The notes under the pieces are model-generated. The model had not been told where the DNA came from. It saw only the letters and a list, made by a program, of their open reading frames with translations, and ran no database searches. From Saccharibacillus alkalitolerans (GTDB taxonomy: Bacteria > Bacillota > Bacilli > Paenibacillales > Paenibacillaceae): 64,000 nucleotides of DNA. The stretch is taken from assembly GCF_011090185.1 (NCBI RefSeq), contig NZ_JAAFGS010000006.1, forward strand, positions 186,001 to 250,000, in the 5' to 3' direction. Each line of letters starts with the position of its first letter. The stretch's first letter is position 1. Below, piece after piece: positions 26,201 through 33,108 of the stretch. Made by a program: the position numbers and the translations under genes.

Positions 26201-26931
26201 AGCGCGAGCTTCCGATTCCGAACGGAATCGACCCGAACCGAGTCACGACAGCCGTCGTGATCGAGCCGAACGGCACGGTGCGCCATGTGCCGACAGCCGT
26301 GACGCAGGTGCAAAGCAATGACTATGCGCAGGTCAACAGCTTGACGAACAGCAGCTATGCGCTGATCTGGAATCCGAAGGAGTTCCCGGACGTGGCGGGC
26401 AAATGGTCGCAGGCGCCGGTTAACGACATGGCGTCCAGACTGGTCGTAAACGGAGTGGGAGAGAACCGCTTCAATCCGGAAGGCGCAGTGACGCGCGCCG
26501 AATTCGCCGCCATCTTGGTACGCGCGCTGGGGCTGCCGAGCAGCGGACAAGCGGGCGGATTCAGCGACGTGGCGTCCGGCGAGTGGTACGCGGAAGCCGC
26601 GGCCACAGCCAACGGTTACGGCCTGATCACGGGCTATCCGGACGGCACGTTCCGTCCGAACGCCACGATTACCCGTCAGGAAGCGTTCGCGATTCTGAAC
26701 CGCGCCACGCAGATCGTGCCGATCCGGATCGTGGACGGAAGCAGCGAACTGAGCGGATACCGCGACCGCGGAGATGTAGCCGGTTGGGCGAAAGACTCCG
26801 CGGAGAGCGTGCTTTCGCTCGGACTGGTACAGGGCAGCGGCGGATGGCTGCATCCGGAAGCGACGCTGTCCCGCGCCGAGTCGGCAGCTGTCGCGCAGCG
26901 CCTGCTGCAGCACGGAGCGCTGATCGATTAA
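23284..26931 (+). CDS. Large S-layer-homology surface protein with propeller and cadherin-like repeats
   Basis: The 1215-residue exported protein has a signal peptide ending near ASADI. Residues 30-345 are a propeller built of units such as YGNGAWIAVGQGGTILRSTD. Residues 350-760 hold four cadherin-like beta-sandwich repeats with LKSLTIDPGELKPPFDP and LQSLTINPGALNEPFDP as the clearest pair. A Pro/Thr-rich linker, a domain of about 200 residues and three SLH modules follow (FNPEGAVTRAEFAAIL, FRPNATITRQEAFAIL and a third). The SLH modules bind pyruvylated wall polymer. The start is taken as GTG at 23284 because the ATG codons upstream lack a ribosome site. The first 2 kb is clearly more AT-rich than the 3' part. 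Confidence 0.88.
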   Translation: MEKRVQTSLLRRMSMVLLGLVLLLPVAVWPGAQRASADIPTAQWTNLSSQTYGNLQDVAYGNGAWIAVGQGGTILRSTDTANWTKIIVSQGPNVTETRNFYGVSYLNNNWYAVGQNSMIYTSSDNGVNWSIVNNPDINADLSSINVGLNAQNQPTYVAVGRPYLSYVSNDGVNWSSNEVDINSNWLLDVAYGNGHFLATTKTIGPGSSTSVSESVYGTNWTSLGSMPGASSGIVFADNQFVVSNAYSNEIYYSSNGTSWTPQSAGTSSIGGWNDIAYNKQYNNLMLVGVNNTDSIAAHFGTVNGFWTEETIAPAFYSLNGVAANGANAVAVGNEGALFARGVTLSTENKLSSLTLTGAQLKGEFDPTNPQVIATASSDTTQIDVTPVTESVYATVRVNNQIVSRGDSLTVPLSNNSLNTQINIEVTPQDTNASPRLYNLIIERENDAELSNLAVSPGGLSQPFSRENRYYWTEEVGADVENLNVTATAVNSQSTIEISVNDAAWLPATSGSAASVPLREGYNLIDIRVTSPSSYNSKSVIYQISVIRESSAYLKSLTIDPGELKPPFDPLEKEYNVYLDNEVSEIEVVPTAVSENATITVNGKETVSGSVYTAQLEEGMNEINIVVTNESQPPLLINNVGSQVSPEINRQEYRISVYRAGEEPNPFLQSLTINPGALNEPFDPAQEEYTATVSNAVYNLDVTAVPVDTNAVVTIGGQRADEQYSRTVPLNVGPNEINIQVSAGEEAVKSYKITVTRLDPPVNPNPNPNPGPVNPAPAPTTPVPSTPAPTTPTPTTPTTPTTPADGLEVIVNGQPTTIVATGGTSQVGGQTVFTATIDTARLATLLTGGSNQSVVIPVRTEADRVIATMTGEAAALLTSNNATLRVETTLGNYTLPSSQLRLGTAASTLGVQAGSADLSVNIVIEESGSDVQNRLTQAAAAQGFTGVSTPVDFTITASAGGRTAEVNDFTEYVERELPIPNGIDPNRVTTAVVIEPNGTVRHVPTAVTQVQSNDYAQVNSLTNSSYALIWNPKEFPDVAGKWSQAPVNDMASRLVVNGVGENRFNPEGAVTRAEFAAILVRALGLPSSGQAGGFSDVASGEWYAEAAATANGYGLITGYPDGTFRPNATITRQEAFAILNRATQIVPIRIVDGSSELSGYRDRGDVAGWAKDSAESVLSLGLVQGSGGWLHPEATLSRAESAAVAQRLLQHGALID

Positions 26932-26966
26932 GAACGAAAAACAGCTGTAACGATTCGTAAAGCAGC

Positions 26967-27003
26967 AAGCCGCGGCCGGCGGATGATCGGCCGCGGCTTT
27001 TTT
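26967..27003 (+). terminator. Rho-independent terminator of the S-layer-type gene
   Basis: AAGCCGCGGCC (26967-26977) pairs with GGCCGCGGCTT (26989-26999), followed by TTTT. Confidence 0.92.
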
Positions 27004-27102
27004 GCGCGCGCGGGCACGGAAACGCAAGTGGGCAGCTGCAAGCGCCAAAAGCGGAAGCCGAGAGGAGAACATGGCCGCGTTTTCGTTCTCCTTCGCGAAA
27101 TG

Positions 27103-27130
27103 TAAAGTTTCCGCCCGATTTTGTCGATGA
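27103..27130 (+). promoter_or_regulatory. Candidate SigD promoter of the PilZ gene
   Basis: TAAAGTTT begins at 27103, with a 16-bp spacer between TAAA and GTCGATGA (27123-27130). The SigD consensus is TAAAGTTT-N11-GCCGATAA. The 8-base upstream element is exact. Confidence 0.55.
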
Positions 27131-27180
27131 TAGAAATGAAGAAACCGATTGGGCTTGGATCAAGGGGAAAGGGGAAGACT

Positions 27181-27555
27181 ATGCAGAACCGCAGAAAAGA
27201 TCCGTTCCGTTACGTGCTGAAGGAACCGATCGCGTTTGAAATGTGGATTATCAGTTTGAACGGCGCAGCCGCTCCGGAGAAGCCGATCAGGGCGGAACTT
27301 CGGGATGTCAGCCGCTCGGGATGCCGGATTTCGATGCCGCTCGGCATACCGGTGGACAAGAACGAAATTCGTATCGGACTGAACATCGTACTGAACGTGG
27401 ACATGCTTCGGCTGGAAGGTACGCTCCGCTGGAACCGTCGGGAGGAAGACGGCTACGATTACGGCGTGCAGCTTCATATCGCGCCGGAGTACAAGGAAGT
27501 GCTGTCGAGAGAAATGAGAGAATTGGCCGGTGCCGACCGGATAAGGGTTATGTAA
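27181..27555 (+). CDS. PilZ-domain protein
   Basis: The 124-residue protein is little more than a PilZ domain, the c-di-GMP receptor fold. It has the RxxxR-type arginine motif near the start (MQNRRKDPFRY) and the D-x-S-x-x-G motif in RDVSRSGCRIS. It could link c-di-GMP to motility or surface properties. The ATG at 27181 follows AAGGGGAAAGGGG at good spacing; the longer frame has no ribosome site. The SigD-like promoter in front suggests co-regulation with flagellar and chemotaxis genes. Confidence 0.85.
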   Translation: MQNRRKDPFRYVLKEPIAFEMWIISLNGAAAPEKPIRAELRDVSRSGCRISMPLGIPVDKNEIRIGLNIVLNVDMLRLEGTLRWNRREEDGYDYGVQLHIAPEYKEVLSREMRELAGADRIRVM

Positions 27556-27755
27556 GCCGGGTCTTCGCGATTTCGGCTTTTTTGGTATGGCGAGGATGAA
27601 GACGGGAAACAATCGAACGAAACCAAACATTAAGACACCTGTACGTATGGCGGCCGTCTGCCGCGAACTGCTCTGCGGATTACATGGGAAACCCTCCTTT
27701 ACTCGTCATTCGCGTTTTTTTGAATCATTCGGCATTCAGCGAATCCGCGCCTGCG

Positions 27756-28388
27756 TCAGCGCTTCAATCCGTTCGGTTCGACCGGTTTGCTGAGCCAGTG
27801 CTCGTCCGTCTGGACATGGTTTTTGCGCACGAATTTGGCCAGGCTGCGCTTGAAGTCGTCGTAGGCGAAAGAGTCCGCCAGCCGGACGACATAGCCTTCC
27901 TGTTCCCCGCCGCAGTTCGAAATGCGGGTGTAGCAGGCTTTGATCGTTTTTTCGTCCCATACGCCCCGATACAGCACCGGAACGGTCGGGATATGAAGTT
28001 CGCGTGCCAGACGCTCCGTGTCGTCCCACGACAGGCAGACGTTATGATCGTCCCAGACCGAGAACAGCATAAAATAATCGGGAAGCTGCTCGTATTTGAT
28101 CGAATGCTTCGCATACAGATTTTCCCCGCACAGCCGCCAGCCTTCCGGAATAAGATAGCGGATGCCGCCATGCAGCGTCTTGACGTAGTGACGGGAGACA
28201 TGGTCTTTGCTGTCGAGCGACCGCGCATGGATGGACTCCGGGTACATCGTCGTGTTTTCCCCGTCCATTTTCTCCGTTACGACCACTTCTTTGCCGACAA
28301 AATGCGCCGTGTCCCGCAAAATCTTGTCGTCGTCCGTATAGCTTCTGGACCAGGGCAGGTGCATCGTTTTCGGATATTTGATTTTCAT
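27756..28388 (-). CDS. RNA ligase family protein
   Basis: The 210-residue nucleotidyltransferase has the covalent ligase motifs in order: motif I KMDGEN with Lys40 as the AMP-accepting residue, motif III LCGENLYAKHSI (87-98), motif IV EGYVVR (164-169) and motif V KFVRKN (185-190). It should seal 3'-OH and 5'-phosphate RNA ends with ATP. It is shorter than T4 Rnl1 and lacks an obvious C-terminal specificity domain. The gene lies 69 bp downstream of the kinase-HD gene on the same strand, so healing and sealing enzymes are probably co-expressed. The natural RNA substrate is unknown. Confidence 0.88.
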   Translation of the reverse strand: MKIKYPKTMHLPWSRSYTDDDKILRDTAHFVGKEVVVTEKMDGENTTMYPESIHARSLDSKDHVSRHYVKTLHGGIRYLIPEGWRLCGENLYAKHSIKYEQLPDYFMLFSVWDDHNVCLSWDDTERLARELHIPTVPVLYRGVWDEKTIKACYTRISNCGGEQEGYVVRLADSFAYDDFKRSLAKFVRKNHVQTDEHWLSKPVEPNGLKR

Positions 28389-28457
28389 GGGTTCGCCTCG
28401 CTTGTTCTTTCTATGAATCTTGCCGCGTGAATTCCTCGATGAACGGTTCGTTTTTTT

Positions 28458-29465
28458 CTACTTTCCATACGTGTCGGCTTCCGCGAAAAAGTACATCTTG
28501 GCCAGCTTCTCGCCGCCGAGCAGATGATAAATGTTAGACGCGCCCGCGTCGCCGCCGTGCAGAATCTCCATGTGGCATTCGATCCGGCCCGCCACGTCCA
28601 GCGCGAAGTCGTCGCTGTAGCCGAGCGCCTTCAGCAGATGGCAGCCGATCGAGGCGGAGACGTGTTCGTGTCCGAAGTACGAATAGTAGCCCCGCGCTTC
28701 TTTCCACGTTTTGCAGAACGGCTTGCCGATGTCGTGCAGCAGCGCCGTCCACTGCATGGCCAGCCGGTCGTCTTCTTCGTAAAAGGCGTTCACATATTCC
28801 AGCACCGCGTACGTATGCTGCGACAGCGTGCGGGTGTGGAACGGATTGCCCTGATCGTAGCCTAGCATCTGCGCGAAAAGGGGGAAGGCCGACAGAACGG
28901 CGAACAGCTCGTCGTGTCCGGCTTCCTGACGAAGCAGCCGCTCGATCTCCGAACGAAGCTCGTCGGCGCGCGGCGGTTCTGCGAGGCCGCAGAGCACGGA
29001 TTCGTCGGGCATGTGGACGGGATGCACGGCCTCGAAGCCTTCGCCGGGCAGCGGAAATTGCAAATTTTTCGCGTATTTGGCCATGATTTTGCCGTCCAGC
29101 TTGCGCTTGCGCGAAGAGATCCGCCGAACCGCCGTTTCGTACAGCGTGTCGAAGACGTGCGCTTCGATCCGGCAGTCGGCAAAGCGCTTCACGAACTTGC
29201 CGCGTCGGTCGCGATCGACGTTGGTCGCGTCGAAGATCACGTCGCGGCCCGCTTCCAGCGCGGCGCCGATCTCCCTGAACGCCTCGTCGAAAATGACGTA
29301 GGTGTTTTTTTGCCGGGATTCGCCGCCGAACAGCTTCAACCGGATGGCGTCGGTAGAGACGATAACGCCGCGGGTCTCTTGTTCCAGCTTCTGCGCATAG
29401 ACGCTTTTGCCGCTGCCGGGGATACCGATCAGCATATGGATAGTGTTGGTTCGAACGGGTTTCAT
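28458..29465 (-). CDS. Polynucleotide kinase-like P-loop protein fused to an HD phosphohydrolase
   Basis: The 335-residue protein has an N-terminal P-loop kinase domain: GIPGSGKS at 14-21, VSTDAIR at 36-42, IFDATNVDRDRRG at 77-89 and an Arg-rich lid around 114-122. This is the plan of T4 Pnk-type 5'-OH polynucleotide kinases. Residues 190-325 form an HD domain with HTYAVLEY, the HD pair H244-D245 in LLHDIGKPF and GHEHVSAS. It probably phosphorylates 5'-OH ends and removes 2',3'-cyclic or 3' phosphates. The ATG at 29465 is preceded by a full AAGGAGGTGA site; the earlier GTG overlaps that site. Confidence 0.85.
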   Translation of the reverse strand: MKPVRTNTIHMLIGIPGSGKSVYAQKLEQETRGVIVSTDAIRLKLFGGESRQKNTYVIFDEAFREIGAALEAGRDVIFDATNVDRDRRGKFVKRFADCRIEAHVFDTLYETAVRRISSRKRKLDGKIMAKYAKNLQFPLPGEGFEAVHPVHMPDESVLCGLAEPPRADELRSEIERLLRQEAGHDELFAVLSAFPLFAQMLGYDQGNPFHTRTLSQHTYAVLEYVNAFYEEDDRLAMQWTALLHDIGKPFCKTWKEARGYYSYFGHEHVSASIGCHLLKALGYSDDFALDVAGRIECHMEILHGGDAGASNIYHLLGGEKLAKMYFFAEADTYGK

Positions 29466-29569
29466 AAGGGATTTCACCTCCTTCCGGGGGAGGGACCCGT
29501 AAACAGTATACCCGATTTACCGTCCGAGCGTCAGGGAACAGGGAAGCAGGGACCTTCGTCGCTTTTTAA

Positions 29570-29617
29570 AATACACTTGTATTAATTAAAAGTTCATGTT
29601 TATAATACACGTGTGTT
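29570..29617 (+). promoter_or_regulatory. Promoter with twin palindromic operators
   Basis: TTGTAT (29578-29583), 17-bp spacer, TATAAT (29601-29606). AATACACTTGTATT (29570-29583) covers the -35 and AATACACGTGTGTT (29604-29617) covers the -10 to +1. The two sites match at 12 of 14 bases and are 34 bp apart, about three helical turns. Confidence 0.75.
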
Positions 29618-29646
29618 ATAAAAAGAAACGGAGAAGAGGAACGGAA

Positions 29647-31194
29647 TTGAGGAGTATGGAGATTGTGCTGGCGGCCTTGAATCTCGCGGTGCTGGTGCTT
29701 ATGCTGCGGAGAAAGACCCGGACGAAGGGATGGGCGGCCGCCGGATTGGCCGGATCGGCCGCCGCTCTGCTGACGCAGGTCTGGCTGGAGGGCGCGAGGT
29801 GGGAATTGATTCCGCTGTATGCGATTCTGCTGCTGCCGGCTGCGGTGATGCTGCGAAGAATTTTTGCGCGAGAGGAACGGGAGGTGAAAAAGCCGCGCTT
29901 GTCCCGGCGGCTGCTCGCCGGGACAGCCGCGCTGCTCTACGGAACCGCCGCGATTCTGCTGCCTGTCGTTCTGCCGGTATTCGCTTTCGAACCGCTGAAA
30001 GGCCCTTACCGGGTCGGCACCGTCACGTATGCCTGGACGGATCAAACGCGGCCGCAGGTGCATGCGCAGAACCCGGCGAAGCGCAGGGAGCTGCTCGTGC
30101 AGTTCTGGTATCCGACGGACGAAGACGCTGCGGGCGCGGCGGCGCCTTATCTGAGCGATCCGCGCGTCTTCGCGGAGGCGTTCGCGGGCAATGAAGGCGT
30201 GCCTCCGCTGCTGTTCGACAGCATGCGGCTCGTACGCACGCATTCGCGGGCGGCGGCGCCGTTGTCCGCGGCGAAGCGCGAATATCCGGTCGTGATCTAC
30301 TCGCACGGCAATCGGGGATGGAGCGGGCAGAGCACATTCCTGACGGAGCAGCTCGCTTCGGAGGGCTATATCGTGGTCGGTATCGAGCATGCCGGCGGCA
30401 CGAATACGACCGTCTTCCCGGACGGCGAGGTGATGCCGTTCTACGCGGACGCGGGCCAGGAGCTGGACAACGGCGCGTTCGACCGGTTGGCCGACGACGT
30501 CTGGGTGCCTGATGTGAAGTTCGTGCTGGATCGGCTGGAGGAGATCGCAGACCGAGGCGGCGGGAGAGGCGGGCCGGAATCCGGCGGATCGGACGCGCAG
30601 AGCGGCAGTCCGGGAAGCGCGGAAGCGGGCTCGGGCATTTCCGAGGCGGCCGAGCGATTCGCGGGACGGATCGATACGGAGCGGATGGGCATCGTCGGCT
30701 ATTCGATGGGCGGCGCGGCCGCGGTGCAGACGCTGCTGAGCGACGATCGGCTCAAGGCGGGGATCGACATGGACGGAGGGTTTTACGGTTCGCTGCGCGC
30801 GCCGAACGGCATCGGCCGTCCGTTCATGCTGATCAGCGCGGACAGCACGTTCAGGCCGGATTCGATGAGCGACGAAGCGTTGGCGCAAATCGGCGCTTCC
30901 CGGTCCGAATACGACGAGACGGTCGGCGAACTGCTGGAGCGTCAGGCCCATGCGGCCGACGGAGGCAATTACGTGTTGACGCTCGCGCATACGGACCATA
31001 CGAGCTTCTCCGACGCGCCGCTGTATTCGCCGCTGCTGTCGGCGGCATCCGGGCTGGACCCGCGGGGCGCGCATGCCGTGATCCGCACCTATACGGAGGC
31101 GTTCTTCGGCAAATACTTGAAAGGGGAAAGGGTGGACCTGTCCGCTCTCGAAGCGGGCACGGAGAATGATCATACGCTGATCAAAGGGCAATGA
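29647..31194 (+). CDS. Membrane-anchored PAF-acetylhydrolase-like alpha/beta hydrolase
   Basis: The 515-residue protein has three to four hydrophobic segments in the first 120 residues, then an alpha/beta hydrolase domain. Visible are VIYSHGNRGWSGQS (oxyanion region), the nucleophile elbow GYSMGGAAA, an Asp in DMDGGFYGS and the His in AHTDHTSFSD. The family is platelet-activating-factor acetylhydrolase/dienelactone hydrolase-like, acting on esters. A Gly/Ser-rich loop of about 40 residues interrupts the domain. The start is taken as TTG at 29647 because AGAGGA lies 7 bp upstream; the ATG three codons later has no usable ribosome site. Expression is probably inducible through the twin operators. 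Confidence 0.8.
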   Translation: MRSMEIVLAALNLAVLVLMLRRKTRTKGWAAAGLAGSAAALLTQVWLEGARWELIPLYAILLLPAAVMLRRIFAREEREVKKPRLSRRLLAGTAALLYGTAAILLPVVLPVFAFEPLKGPYRVGTVTYAWTDQTRPQVHAQNPAKRRELLVQFWYPTDEDAAGAAAPYLSDPRVFAEAFAGNEGVPPLLFDSMRLVRTHSRAAAPLSAAKREYPVVIYSHGNRGWSGQSTFLTEQLASEGYIVVGIEHAGGTNTTVFPDGEVMPFYADAGQELDNGAFDRLADDVWVPDVKFVLDRLEEIADRGGGRGGPESGGSDAQSGSPGSAEAGSGISEAAERFAGRIDTERMGIVGYSMGGAAAVQTLLSDDRLKAGIDMDGGFYGSLRAPNGIGRPFMLISADSTFRPDSMSDEALAQIGASRSEYDETVGELLERQAHAADGGNYVLTLAHTDHTSFSDAPLYSPLLSAASGLDPRGAHAVIRTYTEAFFGKYLKGERVDLSALEAGTENDHTLIKGQ

Positions 31195-31203
31195 AAAAGC
31201 GGA

Positions 31204-31230
31204 GGAAAGGGGGCGGCAGGCCCCCTTTCC
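31204..31230 (+). terminator. Hairpin after the esterase gene
   Basis: GGAAAGGGGG pairs with CCCCCTTTCC, ten bases after the stop, followed by a short T-poor tail (TTCG). Termination is likely but not textbook. Confidence 0.6.
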
Positions 31231-31325
31231 TTCGCGCCGTTTCGGGAAGATTTTCGCGTCGGACGTCCAGGGAGTCCGTCCGGCCGGCACAGGGAGCGGA
31301 ATTTCGGCCGGGTTCGAAGGACGGT

Positions 31326-31568
31326 TCAGGCCGTTCCCCGGCCGCCCGCTTCGCGAATGAGAGCAAGAAAACGCGCGGCCGCCGGGGACGGAGGCTCGCC
31401 GCGCCGGGTGCACACCGCGACGACGTTCTGCAGCTTCGCGTCTTCGACGCGGACGCGGCACAGCGCTCCGCGCTCGACGTATTCCCGAACGACGAGCGAA
31501 GAGACGAAGTTGGCGCCGTAACCGGCGACGACAGCCCGGATCGCTTCGTGGAGGCCGCTGAAGCCCGT
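31326..31568 (-). pseudogene. LysR-family regulator remnant (C-terminal 80 codons)
   Basis: Directly after the cyclase stop codon, and in the same frame, 80 codons read as the C-terminal end of a LysR substrate-binding domain: GLHEAIRAVVAGYGANFVSS, then VREYVERGALCRVRV and PPSPAAARFLALI, ending in a proper stop. The helix-turn-helix and the first two thirds of the effector domain are missing, and there is no start codon or ribosome site. The simplest reading is a deletion that joined the end of the cyclase gene to the end of a lysR gene. The fragment is not expected to be functional. Confidence 0.75.
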
Positions 31569-32306
31569 TCAAGGCAGAATCGCGAACGACCGTACCGGGA
31601 ACCCCGACGCTTTTTCCGCTTTCGGCACGATGTTGAAAATGACGGCGCCTTTCGGAGGCAGGAGATCGAGGTTTTTCAGCAGCTCGACCTGGTAGGCGTT
31701 CTGTTCAAGCACGTAATATTCGCCGAGCAGCGCGCCGTTTTTCGTATAATCCGCGGCGGAGTCGGTGTCGAACGTCTCGTGGCCGACGGCCGCGATCCGG
31801 CGCTTCCGGAACAGCAGCTCCAGCGCTTCCATCGACCAACCCGGCGCATGGTTGCGGCCGTCCGCGTCTTTGTTTTCGAACTGTTCCTGACTCGGCCAGC
31901 GTTTGCTCCAATCGGTGCGCAGCGCGACGAAGCTGCCCGCTTCGATCTCGCCGTGCTCCGCTTCGAACGCTTCGATCTCGGCGGCGGACAGCGAATAATC
32001 GGCATCGGCTGCCGCTTCCTTCGACTTGTCGATCACGACGAGAGGAAGGACCAGTTCTTTCAGTTCCAACTCCTCCAGATAGCGGGCATCGCGCACGAAG
32101 TGGATCGGAGCGTCCAGGTGCGTGCCGTATTGGCCGGGGAAGCTGAAGCGCTGAGCGAAAAATCCGTCGTCGTGCGTGAACAGCGTCTCGAATTCGGCGG
32201 GCGCGAATGCGGCGAAATGCGGAGAATCCGGTCCGAACGTGTGCGTCAGGTCGATCCATTGCTTTTGTTTCAGCAGCTTGAGGGCGTTCAGCAGTTCGTT
32301 GGTCAT
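31569..32306 (-). CDS. Cyclase-family hydrolase (kynurenine formamidase-like)
   Basis: The 245-residue protein shows the cyclase-family metal motif in FPGQYGTHLDAPIHF (the HxDxxxH type), together with WIDLTHTFGPDSP near the start and GHETFDTDSA in the C-terminal half. Members hydrolyse formylated or cyclic amides, as in kynurenine formamidase and isatin hydrolase. The start ATG at 32306 follows AGAGGTGGGG. It ends in AILP exactly where the LysR remnant begins, so the last residues may derive from a deletion junction. No tryptophan degradation genes are nearby. Confidence 0.85.
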   Translation of the reverse strand: MTNELLNALKLLKQKQWIDLTHTFGPDSPHFAAFAPAEFETLFTHDDGFFAQRFSFPGQYGTHLDAPIHFVRDARYLEELELKELVLPLVVIDKSKEAAADADYSLSAAEIEAFEAEHGEIEAGSFVALRTDWSKRWPSQEQFENKDADGRNHAPGWSMEALELLFRKRRIAAVGHETFDTDSAADYTKNGALLGEYYVLEQNAYQVELLKNLDLLPPKGAVIFNIVPKAEKASGFPVRSFAILP

Positions 32307-32466
32307 GAGTCCCCACCTCTTTTTCCTTTTTGATTGTCGATTATAAAGGCAAACGTTTCGGGGAAGCAAGCGAATGCCCGAAAATCCGGTGTCCGCATCC
32401 AGGTTCCGCCTTTCCTTTTCGTGTGCTAATATGGAAATTAATACTTTCCGGAGGAAGGAAGAAGGA

Positions 32467-32916
32467 ATGATGGAATCCAACAAAATGACGCGGATCGTCA
32501 CGGCCGTTGGCCTGGTGGCGATTCTGCTGGTGCTGCCGCTCAAGATCGCGGTCGGAAACGCCGGTTTCTATTACGCCGCGGTGGCTCTGGTCGCGATCGC
32601 GGCCGGCTTCAAACTGACCGAAAAGGGGAGGAGCGACGAGCGTTTCTACCGCAGATGGGAGAAGAAAAAGCAGTCGGGGAAATGGGGCATCGTGCTGGCC
32701 GAGGCGATCAAATCGCTGATCCTGCTGGCCGTGATCGTCGCGCTTGCTCTGATGCTGCTGGGCGGTTCGCCCGAGCAGACGCTGAGCGAGCTGTCGCCCG
32801 GCATGCGCGCCGGCATGGCCGCGCTGCTGATCGCGTTCGCCGTCGTGCTGGGCTTCGGCAACTTCCAGGAAAAGAATCGCAGGTTCGAGCGGCTGCGCGC
32901 GCAGTTTCGCGGTTAG
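32467..32916 (+). CDS. Small membrane protein of unknown function
   Basis: The 149-residue protein has four predicted hydrophobic helices: IVTAVGLVAILLVLPLKIAV, FYYAAVALVAIAAGF, ALKSLILL-type AIKSLILLAVIVALALMLLG and MAALLIAFAVVLGFGNF. A basic loop (RFYRRWEKKKQ) separates the pairs and the C-terminus is basic. I do not recognise the family. The ATG at 32467 (or 32470) is preceded by GGAGGAAGG. A terminator follows, so it is a monocistronic gene. Confidence 0.65.
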   Translation: MMESNKMTRIVTAVGLVAILLVLPLKIAVGNAGFYYAAVALVAIAAGFKLTEKGRSDERFYRRWEKKKQSGKWGIVLAEAIKSLILLAVIVALALMLLGGSPEQTLSELSPGMRAGMAALLIAFAVVLGFGNFQEKNRRFERLRAQFRG

Positions 32917-32920
32917 ACCA

Positions 32921-32954
32921 AAGACGGCGGGAACAAAATCCCGGCCGTCTTTTT
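32921..32954 (+). terminator. Rho-independent terminator
   Basis: AAGACGGCGGGA and TCCCGGCCGTCTT form an imperfect stem followed by TTTCTT. Confidence 0.8.
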
Positions 32955-33108
32955 CTTAAGCTTGTCTTCATTCGTTCTTGGCCGCCGTTTTGCCTTTTCG
33001 CGCCCTCGCTTGATATGATGGAGGAAAGATAGCCGTTCGTTAACGCGTTAAGGCGAGTCTCCGATTCTGCCCGAGCGGTCCCAACTTACCCCGAGGAGGA
33101 AATTGAAC

